From NCBI GenBank assembly GCA_029834535.1, contig JAQMWT010000047.1:207499-271498 (forward strand): a DNA stretch of 64,000 nucleotides, in the 5' to 3' direction. Source of the stretch: Chrysophaeum taylorii. Lineage: Eukaryota; Sar; Pelagophyceae; Pelagomonadales; Pelagomonadaceae. Under the pieces are notes generated by a model. It did not search any database. It saw nothing but the letters and a program-made list of their open reading frames with translations, and was not told the origin of the DNA. The position numbers and the translations under genes are program-made. Below are positions 20,244-29,887 of the stretch, in pieces (position 1 is the first letter of the stretch; each line of letters begins with the position of its first letter).

Positions 20244-23214
20244 ATGGCCGCCGTCATCCCGCTGAACGGTCGCGACCTAATGCCAGCGGGGCCGGCGAAA
20301 GGGGCGATGCTTGTAAAGTCGAAAGTCGCCAAGTCGTCGTCACGCGGGCGCCGGCCGCCGGCAAAGCCCGGCCCGACTGGAAAGTCTGACGTGAAGACAA
20401 AGCCCCCGTCAGCGCCCGAGACGGCGGCAAGCGGTCCGCGGTCGTTGGATGAGCTCAAGACGTTGGTACGCAAGACATTGCGTCGCGGCGAACGCGCGTT
20501 TGTCGACGAGGCTGTCGGCGATTGCGAGCCTGCGTCCGATCACACGACGGCGGCGTCCCCTGCGAAAGAAAAGAAATTAATGGCTTACGACGTACCCGTT
20601 TTCGCAGGTGGCCGGCCCCACAACGGCGTCGAGGCGTGCAGAAGTTGTTTGCTTCGTGAGTTCCGGTCGCTGTACCACGCTCTACGTATCGAGAACCTTA
20701 TCTTGTTTCGCAGGTATGATCCGGGGTTGAGTGGGACCGTGTCGCGTCGCGACTGTCGCGAGGTTCTTCGGTGCCTCGGGACGTCGCTCTCTGACGCAGA
20801 ACTTGGACGCGTGGTCGACGAAGCGGCCGATCGGCGGACGGGTCGCGTCGAGTACGCCTCGCTGACGCGAGGAGAACAGCGCCCCCAAGAAAGACGGCGC
20901 GAGGCTGGGGGCTACGCGGCGCAGTACGCTCTTGAGAAGCAGAAACAGCGCGATCGCGCATCGGAGGTCGAAGAGCGGCTGTGCGCCACGATGCGCGATT
21001 CGGCGCACGTCGCGACGCTCCGACGCAAGCTCCGATCGGCCGACGCATCTCGCTCGGGAAAGCTGGCCCCTTGCGAATTCGCGCGGGCGCTTCGGGAGTA
21101 TACAGGCGAGCCGCTCGAGGACGAGGACGAGATTGCCATTTGCGAGGCCTACGACCACCGCGTCCCTGCGCGCCTGCTCGAGGAAGACAGCCTGAAATCG
21201 CCGGCGGCGTTAGGCCGAACCGACGAGTTGTTTGACGACGACAACGACGATTTCGACGTGCCTCTGGCTTCGCCCCGCAAGTCGCGAACGCCACGCGAAG
21301 AGGACGAAGGCGCGCGGGCGTTGGTGGATCGGCGGCTTTTCTCGAAGCGCCGGGGCCAAGGATCGTATCACGTGAAGAAAAGCAAGAGCGACGAGGCGGC
21401 GCGATCGTCGCTTTGGCGGTCGGACGCGGACGCCGAGCCGGCGACGTTCAGGTCGCGGCTCGACGACGACGAGGGGAACGACGCGGATTGCCAACGTCCC
21501 GTCGTCGGATTTCGGCCGGTCCTCGGCCGATCGCACCGCGAGCCAGTTTTTGATCTCGTAGACTACGAGAAGTTCGCGGACAATCTCGAGAAACGAGCGG
21601 ACGAGATTTCCTCGGCGGCAAAAAAAGAGGCCAACGTTGGCAGCGAGTGGACGGCGACACGACGTCGAACGGTAAAGAAAATCGCGGCCGCCGTGGCGAA
21701 CCACGAGCAGCGAAATAACTGGGACCGCCAGTTCTTCGGCGTGGACGGCCCCGGCGAGTTCTCAAAGCCGAGCGACGCGGTCGCGGCGTTCGCGGCACTC
21801 GGGGTTGACCTCTCGAGACGCGAGCTGCTGGAGGCGTTGGACCTGGGTCGCACGCGTTCGGCCAATTTTGATCCAAAAGCGCTCGCCACAAAAGCGCTCG
21901 AAACCACGGAAGCTATCGAAACGGCCGAAGAAGCAAAGAAGGACGCGCTCTTCGAAACTACGCGCGTCAAAGCCGAAACTAAGCGGCGAGGCGGGGGCGC
22001 TGCCGTCGACGCGGCGCGGTCCTCGGCCGTACTGCGCCATCAGGCCCCCTCCGAAGTCTCGTCGAGTCGTCGTCGAAATCTCCAGGGCACGGGCTACTTC
22101 TACTCGACGCCGACGAATCGACCTCTGTTTCTCAGGTCGGAAGCCAACAGAGACAGACCGTCTCGAGCGGTCGACGACTCGGACCTGCCCCCGCCTGCCG
22201 GCATCAAGACGACTCCAATACGAAAGAAAAACCATGCAGTATCCCCCGAAACGGACGACGACGACGACGAGTTGAGGACCGCTCGATCGTCGCTCGATCG
22301 GCGCGAGCGACTCGTTTTCGAACGTGCCAAAGCCTCCATTTCGGAGCGGACATCGCGCGCGCGTCTCGCGGCAGCCCTCGAGGCGATGCCGGGTGGCGAC
22401 GACCAAGTTGTTGCGGCGGATGATTTGCAACGCACGCTCCGCCGGGTTGGTGCGCCGGTCGCGTCGTCCGACGCGGCGCGCATCGTCGCGCGCGCCGGCG
22501 GGGGCCGCGGCGCCTCGCGACATCAACTCGCCGACCTCTTGCTCGCGGGAGAATTCGACGAGGACCTTGGCAAGCCTACGGCTCGTCATCTTCCCCGGAG
22601 CGACGACGACACGAGTCGCGATTTTCTTTCCCTCGACGACGACGGCGAGGACGAAGCTCGCTACGCCAAACGCAAAGGCGCGGCGCACAAGAAGATGTCG
22701 AGCGACGCCGTCGCCGCAGACAAGATCGTGCGTCGTCTTTGTTTGCCTTGGTGTGTGATTCGTGTCGCAGCTCCGGGACTCGTTGGACACGATTGCTTTG
22801 GCTCCTAACCCCACTTTTGCGACCTCCGACGACCTGAGGAGCTGGCTGGGCGAGAAGTCGACCCCGCGGCGCGCGCGTGAGTGTGAGTTTTTCGCGCTCT
22901 TGTCTATCGTGTCCGTCTTAGGTGGCACTGCGAGGCGCCAAGACTCGCATCCTTGGAAATGGGAGGACCTCGCGCCGGGCGAAGAAGACTACGTGCCCCT
23001 CTTCCCCTCGACGTCGAGCCGCGGCTTGCTCGAGGCGTCGCGCGCGGCGAGAGCCCGAACGAGGCGCCGTAAACGTCCGCTCTCCGCTCCGCCTAAACGC
23101 GATCTGCTTTTCGCCGACGAATACCGTCGGTCGAACTCGGTCCCGCGACCGCTACGCGCGTTTATCGCCGAGCACCAGGAGAAATCGGCGGCTCGCGAGC
23201 GCCTTCTTTTATGA
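20244..23214 (+). CDS. EF-hand-like repeat protein, 960 aa, three exons
   Basis: Exons 20244-22727, 22771-22876 and 22922-23214; introns of 43 and 45 bp with GT-AG ends. Splicing replaces a short read-through tail of exon 1 and gives a 960-residue product ending in a basic region. It contains several helix-loop-helix units of EF-hand type, mostly with degenerate loops: 'LFRRYDPGLSGTVSRRDCRE' near 155-175, 'KLRSADASRSGKLAPCEFAR' near 258-277, and weaker ones near 505-545 and 700-770. Many linkers are acidic or Arg-rich. The architecture recalls multi-EF-hand ciliary proteins such as EFCAB6, but this is only a resemblance. The second intron is a multiple of three and has no stop codon, so it could be retained. 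Confidence 0.72.
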
Positions 23215-23608
23215 ATGAGAGCACGAGGGTACGACGATAAGGTACCATTTTGCACGCACTTCTTCGCTTGCCACCGTCGACAACAAACAAACAAACAAAC
23301 TCCGGTCGTGGGTGAAATGGAGACAACACAATTATTGTCCCTTTTTTTGATCCCCTCTTGGTCGGTGGTCGGTTAACACAGTTCGAAAGGGAGGGCCTCG
23401 CTTGACTGCCTAGAAAGAAATAGCTGATGCTGGTGACTCTCAAGCAGCACTGCCAATCAGCACCTTATCGAACTCCGTGGTTTATTATTAGTAAAGAAGC
23501 GCACACCTCGGTCTTGCAAACGCGCACCAAAAAGCCATGACAGTCTCACCGACGACTCGACAACAATATTATTTATCAACCTCGCACACTTTTTTTTTTT
23601 TCCGCCAA

Positions 23609-23642
<34 letters not shown>

Positions 23643-23731
23643 TATCTGCTCCTCCAAGGCTCCGCGAACTCAAAGGAGGGGTGGATGGAGGACGGGTTTT
23701 AATGACGCGGCGGCCGCGACGACGAGTATCT
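23215..23731. other. Convergent intergenic region with (GAC)n repeat
   Basis: Lies between the ends of two convergent genes. It holds an (AAAC)n stretch near 23283-23300 and a perfect (GAC)n run at 23611-23642 preceded by a T-run. It presumably contains both 3' UTRs. No gene seen. Confidence 0.5.
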
Positions 23732-25582
23732 TTATGCGGATGAGGCGGTCGCCATCGTGGGAGGTCCGACAACGACAAGTTGCGACGAGGAATCATCGGC
23801 GGCGGTTCGGCGGCGAGCTTTGAGTTCGTCGACGAGGGTTCGGACGGTCGCGATCTGCTTGGCCCTGGACTTGGCGAGACGAAGGGTCAATCTCGGCGGG
23901 AGGCCGCCAGCGGGGTCGACCATGGAGAGTGCGGTGACGTGCGTGTGATCGTTGTCCTGCGGCCTCAGGATGAAGCCGGTGACGACGACGTTCATGCGAA
24001 CCCTAGGGGGGTCCGGCGTCGCGAAGGGTCCCCCCGACGGCGGCTTGATCGAGGTCGACCAGCGGACGCGCGTCCCGGAGACGGGGTCGACGGCGTCGGT
24101 AATCGCGAGGAGCGCGTCGCGCGGCGAGGTCGGAAAGACAGCTTTGTAGCCGAGCCAAAGCCGCGGCGACGGTCTCGCGCGCACTAATCTGCCCGAATCA
24201 AACTTTTCGGGGGTAGCGAGGGGTTCGCGAAGGGACTTTGAGGCCTCGCGCATGCGGTCCAGCTTGGTGGTGCCGGTGTCGATCGCGTCGTAGACGGTCC
24301 GGACGTCCGCGCGCACGACGCCCCTCGTCAGCGCAAACTTCTCCTTCTGGAACCAAACCTGTATGCCGTCAAAATCCGACGAAGGCTCTCGCGTCCAGCC
24401 CGCACCACGCGGGTCGGCGTCGGCCAAGAGCAGCGTCGCCAGGGCAGCTTCGATGGCCTGAACGTCGTCGTCGTTGTTGTTGCGGGGAGTCGAGGGCCGG
24501 CCCCAGAGCGAGGGCTGCATCACGACCGTCGTGCGCCGGAGTCTAGCGAGAGCCATCGGCCGATCGAAGGCGACAAAGTTTACCACCGATTTGGGGACCG
24601 ATCCCTTCGGGTCCAGCGCGACGAGCGAGGTGACGCGCGTCTTGGTCGCATCGATCCGCTCGCACCGGTATCCGCCGCAGTGAATGTGCATGCGGACGTA
24701 CGCGGGATCGACCGGGCAGCTCCCGTCGTCGAGCGACGTCAACGCCAGCACCCCAACAGACTCGGTCTCGAGGCGAGCGTATGCGACCACTGCGTCGCGC
24801 GCCTGCGTCGGGAAGATGGCCACGTACTCGTCGCGCCGCACCACGAACGTCGAGACGCCGTTGACGCCGAGGGCTTGCTCGAGCGCGTCGGGCGCGCACT
24901 CGCGCAACACCGTCGTCCGCTTCCACTGCCTGTCGTAGTGCCGCTTGCACGTCTCGTCCTCGAGGGCTTTGAGGGTGGCCTCCAGCGGAGCCTCGACCGT
25001 CGCGACCCCCAGAGAGTGCTTCACGCCCGTTCTCCGATCAATTTTGAACCACACCTCGACCTCGTTCTTCACGCCCCATCGCGTCCACCCCTGCTCGCCC
25101 GGATTCACCGCCGACGCCTCGATGGTCGCGATGGCCCTGGCGAGGCTCCGCGCGACGCTGGCGTCGTCTTTCTGAACAACCACGACCCGCTCCTCCACTT
25201 CTTCTTCGTTTCCTGCCTTGCCATCGTCCGCCTCGGTCGTCCGATCGTACCACACGCCTATCATCGCGCCCGACAGAAAAATCGCGAGCTCGCGCACCAC
25301 AGCCGCCGGCGACGCGAACACGAACACAAACGCCACCATGGCAACCAGGGCTGCTGCCGACGCCATTCCGTTCACAAGCCGCCGCTCGCGGGCCTCGCGA
25401 CCCTGGCGACCGCGAACCTGACCACCACCACCACTCTTAGTCCGACGAGGAGGAGGGGTCTCTTCCACCACCGGCACCCGCCGCGACTGCGGAGGGCTCC
25501 GCGTACCTTCCCTACGAGACGCCGGCGGGACTGGTGGCGGCGGCCTCGCCGGCCCGCCGCGGCATCCCCCCATGCAGAACAT
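23732..25582 (-). CDS. Tandem START-domain lipid-transfer-like protein, 616 aa
   Basis: Start at the ATG at 25582 (another in-frame ATG at 25573 would begin Met-Gly-Gly-Cys, a possible acylation site). The order is a Pro/Arg-rich N-terminus; two hydrophobic segments at about 75-111 ('AALVAMVAFVFVFASP', 'ELAIFLSGAMIGVW') that should anchor it in a membrane; START-like domain 1 at about 155-335, ending 'KTRVTSLVALDPKGSVPKSV'; and START-like domain 2 at about 360-585, with 'VWFQKEKFALTRGVVRADV' and 'HTHVTALSMVDPAGGLPPRL'. The C-terminal helix of each repeat follows a 'DP-G-(L/S)P' motif typical of START. START domains bind sterols, phospholipids or ceramide; the ligand here is unknown. Convergent with the EF-hand-like gene. 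Confidence 0.75.
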   Translation of the reverse strand: MFCMGGCRGGPARPPPPVPPASRREGTRSPPQSRRVPVVEETPPPRRTKSGGGGQVRGRQGREARERRLVNGMASAAALVAMVAFVFVFASPAAVVRELAIFLSGAMIGVWYDRTTEADDGKAGNEEEVEERVVVVQKDDASVARSLARAIATIEASAVNPGEQGWTRWGVKNEVEVWFKIDRRTGVKHSLGVATVEAPLEATLKALEDETCKRHYDRQWKRTTVLRECAPDALEQALGVNGVSTFVVRRDEYVAIFPTQARDAVVAYARLETESVGVLALTSLDDGSCPVDPAYVRMHIHCGGYRCERIDATKTRVTSLVALDPKGSVPKSVVNFVAFDRPMALARLRRTTVVMQPSLWGRPSTPRNNNDDDVQAIEAALATLLLADADPRGAGWTREPSSDFDGIQVWFQKEKFALTRGVVRADVRTVYDAIDTGTTKLDRMREASKSLREPLATPEKFDSGRLVRARPSPRLWLGYKAVFPTSPRDALLAITDAVDPVSGTRVRWSTSIKPPSGGPFATPDPPRVRMNVVVTGFILRPQDNDHTHVTALSMVDPAGGLPPRLTLRLAKSRAKQIATVRTLVDELKARRRTAADDSSSQLVVVGPPTMATASSA

Positions 25583-25718
25583 CTTTCGTGGAAACAACGA
25601 ATCGAAAGACCGGCCGCGCGGTTATCGCGGGTGTATGTATGTCAAGTGGCGCTCGCGCGCTCACAAAACTGACGTGGTGTAGCCAATCAGGAGGCCGAGT
25701 TCATATTAGCCGGGTGAA
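25583..25718. promoter_or_regulatory. Upstream region of the START-domain gene
   Basis: Short 5' flank of the START-domain gene. It contains 'gtgtagccaatcaggagg', which includes a CCAAT box ('agccaatcag') about 105 bp from the start codon. A promoter role is inference from position. Confidence 0.4.
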
Positions 25719-25972
25719 CTAACTAACTAACTTCAGACCTCTCCCGAGCATGGGAGCCAGGCCGGACCGACAGGAGCCAGTCCGGAATCACGGGCCTGTA
25801 GACGAGGGGCGCCGAAAGGTGGGTCGGCGGAGAGTGATCATCAAGCTTGTCGCCATGCGACGAGGAGACCGCGATGTGACTGACAACCAACTCGTCGATA
25901 ACCTTCCGTCTGCGCCCCCCGGCCATACCCCGTCCCACTGCGAACGTTCCGGCTGCCAACCGGCCCGCCCGA
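25719..25972 (+). repeat. Short interspersed element with conserved ends, copy 1
   Basis: The first ~75 bp ('ctaactaacttcagacctct...', then a ctcccGAGCATgggag hairpin and a 'ccaggccggacc' block) recur at 38329-38410. The last ~40 bp ('ccccgtccca' ... 'gccaaccggcc') recur at about 38575-38616. The middle parts of the two copies look unrelated. No clear target-site duplication was found around this copy. Confidence 0.6.
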
Positions 25973-28591
25973 GAGGCGAATAGGTGCCAACCTCCGCCGG
26001 GAGGGCGGATGCCCTCGCAAGGCTCAGGATTCATGAGGCAATGTCCTCCATCGCAACCATGCGGTCGGCGATCAGGGTTAGCCGGGTGACAAAGGGGGTA
26101 TTAAACGACTTGCCCTTGACCGCACTGAACGAGGCAAACACGGACTCGGGGTCGGATATGCTCGCCACACACAGGGCTCGCGCTCACCAAGCCTCTCAAC
26201 TTGAGGATGAAGAGTTGGTTTATGATATAGCAAGATACGCCTCTCTCGAGGGAGAGGTATGACGTCACTAGGAAAGTAGGAAAAAGCGTCCCGTTGAACG
26301 GGTATCATGCCTTGAGAAGGGGGGGGAGCCTTAGCGGTCAGGAGTTGCCGCCACAGCACGGGTTTTGTAAGTACACACGACTGCTAAGACAGGGGGTACG
26401 GTGTAAAGACGTGAAAGATGCCAGAAAGGCGAAGGTGGCCCGTTCTCGGGTTCGGGGGATTGTGTGAAGACGTGAGGGACACCTTATAGAGGCGGGGGCC
26501 TAGTCATCGCCGAGGCGAAGAGAGGGCGGGCCTCGCCCGTCGGTCATACGCATGCTGCCGCCGGGCGTATGTGCGACGATGCGCGACGTCTTGCTGGGCG
26601 CGGGCGGCCTGAGTGGGGCTGCTGCCCGAGGCGGAAACTTGGCTAAGGCCGGTGAGGGCACAGCGCGCCAGGCCAAAGGCGTTGGCAATTTCCACTCGCA
26701 GTAGATGCGGCCGCGAACTTGGGCCGCATTAGCCTGGGTGAAGTTGGCACAGCCACTTTCCACCCAAGTCCGCGCTGCAATGCGCTCTGAGTACGCAAGG
26801 GGTTCAGTGGCTCGGGAAGATGTGCGGAAACGTGAGCGGTGCATATGCCCCGAGGCCTAGTCAGGCTCACCCCCGAGCCGCGGGGCAGGCGAAGAGAGGG
26901 GGGGTCCCGCCAGCAGGTCGCACGCATGCTGCTGTGGGTGGTACGGCCAAGTTGCTAGTTGGTGAAACGTCGGAAACAAAGGTAAAGGCGACGTGGCGGT
27001 CAATCGCCGCGGTTTCGGTCGTTCGATTCAACCAACACGGTTGTGCATTGCGCGTCGTGTCTGAAATGCGCACGTGCGAACCGGGCGCGGCAGCCAATTT
27101 GCCAAAAACCGGTCTGCTGGCTTGTTGCTACTGGTGTGACGCGGCTACAGCAACTGCAGAGCCACTGGCGTCAAGTCAAATATACTCCGTCAAAGTATCA
27201 GCTCGGTAGTATGCCAACCGCAAGCCAAGCATTTCCAGCAGCCATCGACAAGAATAAGGTAGTCTCGTGAGTTGCGCCATGGCGCGCGCTCGCCGTACGG
27301 CCAGATCCCTTTTGGAGAGCAGCTGCAGCACCGACATTAATCAGCGACGGCATATGGGGCGTGTTGACTTGGTGATATTTTCTGGTGCTCCTTGCGATGA
27401 CGATGTTTGCCCTGTAGCGGGCGGCTGCAATCGCAAATTCAGAGCCGACAACATCGCGCCTGGCTAAAAATGCGACATGTCTCTTGGGATGTCCGCAGGT
27501 CACGTCCGCGTCTGATCGCGTTTGCGCTCCAAATCGAGTACCATCGCGCTTTGTGAGGTATGGTTGGGCCGCCACAACATACTCCAGCGGCGGTCGAGCT
27601 CGTCATGCTGAGCGATAAGAACTTTTACTGGAGCAGAGAATGTTAGCTGTTATGCCACAAAACCCCGTAAATCAATGATGCACAGAATATCTCGTAAGTG
27701 TTTGATGTATCTGAGTCGACATCGTCCGCAACCATCATTTTTTGGGTGCCATCAAAAAACTCGTGATAATGTGCCATGTCAATGTTGGAAACTTTTAAGC
27801 TGCTTTCGAATAAAAAGTACCAGCCATTATTCTTTGCGTGCATGGCTCGACACCGTCAACATCGTGCTTCTACTCGCGTCTTTTCAGTGGCGTGAAGCAC
27901 CCAAGAAAGACTCTGGCTTGATTGACGTGACAACCACATCCATCACACAAAAGAAGGGTCGTCGCCGCAGCCGACGCGCAAGGAGGACAGCGTTGTATTG
28001 AAAAGAAGAAAAAAGGGCCGCCGGGCTATTCCTAGACCGCTGACTCGCACTTCCGGACAGTAATTTAGCGACTACATCTTCTCTCCTGGGGACATCGCCA
28101 ATTCACCAGTGGGTGGATTATAAATGGGGCTGCTGTCGGTCCCGACTCTGCACTTTAATTGATACAACCTCCACAAAGAAGAATATACGGAAAAACCTAC
28201 GAGCGCACGCCAATACGTCCGTCTCCTCGGTCTCGTTTGTCAAAGTTACGTGCTCGACTCGAGGTTAAATTATCTTTAGACATGGCGACGATACAAAAAG
28301 AAGATTGGCCCGAATACCCGATGAAACAACATTGAAAGCGCCCTATCATATGGTTGTTATATTTGGATTCTTCAAGAGCCGCCTTCTTCCTCCTTCGCAG
28401 AGGCGTATCTGGCTACCGAAAGAAGTCAAGATACGTCTCTCTCGTAACGGCGCACTCTGGGACTCCCTCGGTGCGCTGTTTTCGTCAGCTGCTGCGGGTT
28501 TTCAGTTTATCTAGCTACTCTTCGGCCCAATGGTATTTTTCGCGCGGCGCTTTTTTTTTTCTAACCCGACATCGTCGGAGCAGTAAGAAGA
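25973..28591. other. Gene-poor, repeat-rich region
   Basis: About 2.6 kb without a recognised gene. Within it, 26500-26590 and 26855-26945 are diverged tandem relatives ('gcgaagagaggg' ... 'cgcatgctgc'). 'gtgtaaagacgtgaaagatg' (26401) and 'gtgtgaagacgtgaggga' (26462) are another related pair. A 125-codon open stretch on - (27198-27575) and one on + (25984-26262) begin without ATG and match nothing I know. The stretch 27600-28300 is AT-richer than the window average. A decayed mobile element is likely, but I cannot name the class. Confidence 0.4.
27643..27843 (-). CDS. Small hypothetical ORF in an AT-rich island, 66 aa
   Basis: ATG to TAA, 66 codons, with protein-like composition ('NNGWYFLFESSLKVSNID', 'AHYHEFFDGTQKMMVADD') and A/T-ending codons unlike the strongly GC-ending genes nearby. 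No homologue is recognised. It may be an exon of a decayed mobile element. The odd codon use suggests foreign or transposon origin, which is inference. Confidence 0.3.
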   Translation of the reverse strand: MHAKNNGWYFLFESSLKVSNIDMAHYHEFFDGTQKMMVADDVDSDTSNTYEIFCASLIYGVLWHNS

Positions 28592-28620
28592 CACCCACCC
28601 ACCCACCCACCCACCCACCC
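28592..28620. repeat. (CCAC)n microsatellite
   Basis: Perfect tetranucleotide run beyond the 3' end of the syntaxin-5 gene. The spacer 28621-28828 holds no gene; it presumably contains the syntaxin 3' UTR. Confidence 0.85.
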
Positions 28621-28828
28621 CTCCGGCGGAGTTCAAAATGAAGGAGAGCCTATAATAAGAAGAAGAAGTAGGGCGGCCCGCCGGGTCATACGTAAAAAAT
28701 AACCAAGTCCTTTGGGGGGGCAAGTCGCCAACTTGTCGTCGTCGTCGAGGACGAAGCCGCGACTGGCGCCGCGAAGATCGGGCGGAGGGAGCCACGGCGG
28801 TTTTTGTATACTACTACTACTACGAAAA

Positions 28829-29827
28829 TTAGAAGAGGATGTAGATGATAATAAAGACAATAATGATGGCGAAGATCTTGAGGAGGAGGGCCCGGTTGCC
28901 CTGGATGATGGCCTGGGCCTTGGAAAGTTCGCCGTGGCCGGTCTCGACCTCGCGTCTCGCGTTCTCGACGTCGTCGTCGAGGCGTTCGACGACCTCGCCC
29001 TGCTGGGCGAGGAGGGTCGAAAAACGGGAGAAGAGCTCGCCGAGCTTGCCGATCTCTGACTCGATGGTGTGGGCGTGGTCGAGTCGTCGGCGCGAGGTCT
29101 GTTCCAAAAGGAGTTGCTGCTGCTGCGCCTGCTGGCGCTGCTGGAGCTGGAGCCTGGAATTGGTCGTCGTCGGCTGATGTTCGCGGACCGGAGGCCGGCG
29201 CGAGCGAAGTACCGGCGCCGAAAAAGTGCCGCCGACGATAGGAGGGGGTGGGCGAGCCGCGGGAGTCGGCGGAGTCGCCGGTTTGGGCGGCTCGAAGGGG
29301 GTGGAAAAGAGGGGGGTATCGAGCTGGACCTTGGCAGAGATCGAAGGCCCGGGGCGCGAGAATTTGTGGCGGCGCTCCTGCTGGTGCTTGAGGGTTTTCT
29401 GGCGCAAAACCGCGCAGTTTTGCACCTTCTTGGTCCGCTCGTCGAGCTGCGTGCGAAGATTTAGAGCGATCTGGCGCTCGAAGTCTCGCCGCTGTCCTCG
29501 TCGTTTCTCGGCCGCGTCGAGCGCGACGCCCACGGCGCGGTGCACCCATTTGCAGTCGACCTCGACGCTCTCCATCACGACTTCGAAGTTCTCGGCGCGC
29601 TCGCCTCTTCCGACGAGGGCCTCGAGCCGCGACACGAGGGTGTCGATGTCGCGCATTTTTGCCGCGATTTTCTCGGCGCGCGCCAGCGTCTCCGACGACC
29701 GCGCGGCGAAAGGCGTTGCCTCGGAATCGACGCACGCCCGACCCGCGCGTCGCAATTCGAGCTTGAGGGCGCTGCGCCACTCGCGAGTCCTGTCGCGGGA
29801 CGACGCGATGCGATGATGATGGAACAT
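28829..29827 (-). CDS. STX5: Syntaxin-5 / Sed5-type Qa-SNARE
   Basis: 332 residues, single exon. The C-terminus has the Qa-SNARE layout: SNARE helix about 248-310 ('HTIESEIGKLGELFSRFSTL', then 'LAQQGEVVERLDDDVENAR'), with Q276 at the ionic zero layer, followed by a transmembrane anchor at 313-332 ('LLLKIFAIIIVFIIIYILF'). The N-terminal half starts with Sed5-like 'SSRDRTREW' and a helical Habc-like region (about 40-150) with 'SVEVDCKWVHRAVGVALD', then a Pro-rich linker and a Gln-rich stretch (228-238). Sed5 mediates ER-Golgi and intra-Golgi fusion. It is divergent from the Kelch gene with 60 bp between start codons. Confidence 0.9.
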   Translation of the reverse strand: MFHHHRIASSRDRTREWRSALKLELRRAGRACVDSEATPFAARSSETLARAEKIAAKMRDIDTLVSRLEALVGRGERAENFEVVMESVEVDCKWVHRAVGVALDAAEKRRGQRRDFERQIALNLRTQLDERTKKVQNCAVLRQKTLKHQQERRHKFSRPGPSISAKVQLDTPLFSTPFEPPKPATPPTPAARPPPPIVGGTFSAPVLRSRRPPVREHQPTTTNSRLQLQQRQQAQQQQLLLEQTSRRRLDHAHTIESEIGKLGELFSRFSTLLAQQGEVVERLDDDVENARREVETGHGELSKAQAIIQGNRALLLKIFAIIIVFIIIYILF

Positions 29828-29887
29828 TGTGTGATGATTGCTGCCCGCCCGAGGGGTTTTGATTACGGGAGTGTGCTATCCGTTTGT
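29828..29887. promoter_or_regulatory. 60-bp shared promoter of syntaxin-5 and KLHDC4
   Basis: The two start codons face away from each other across 60 bp, the same spacing as the WDR92/PhyH-like pair. No sequence motif common to the two intervals is obvious by eye. Confidence 0.5.

Noticed and set aside
22877-22921. Treating the second intron of the 20244 gene as certain
   Set aside because: It is 45 bp, in frame and without a stop, so both the spliced and the retained forms encode protein. I kept the splice because the ends are strong (GTGAGT and CTTAG), but this stays unproven.
20698-22928. Long minus-strand frames opposite the EF-hand-like gene
   Set aside because: No domain and Arg-rich shadow composition; the plus strand is supported by EF-hand-like units and intron boundaries.
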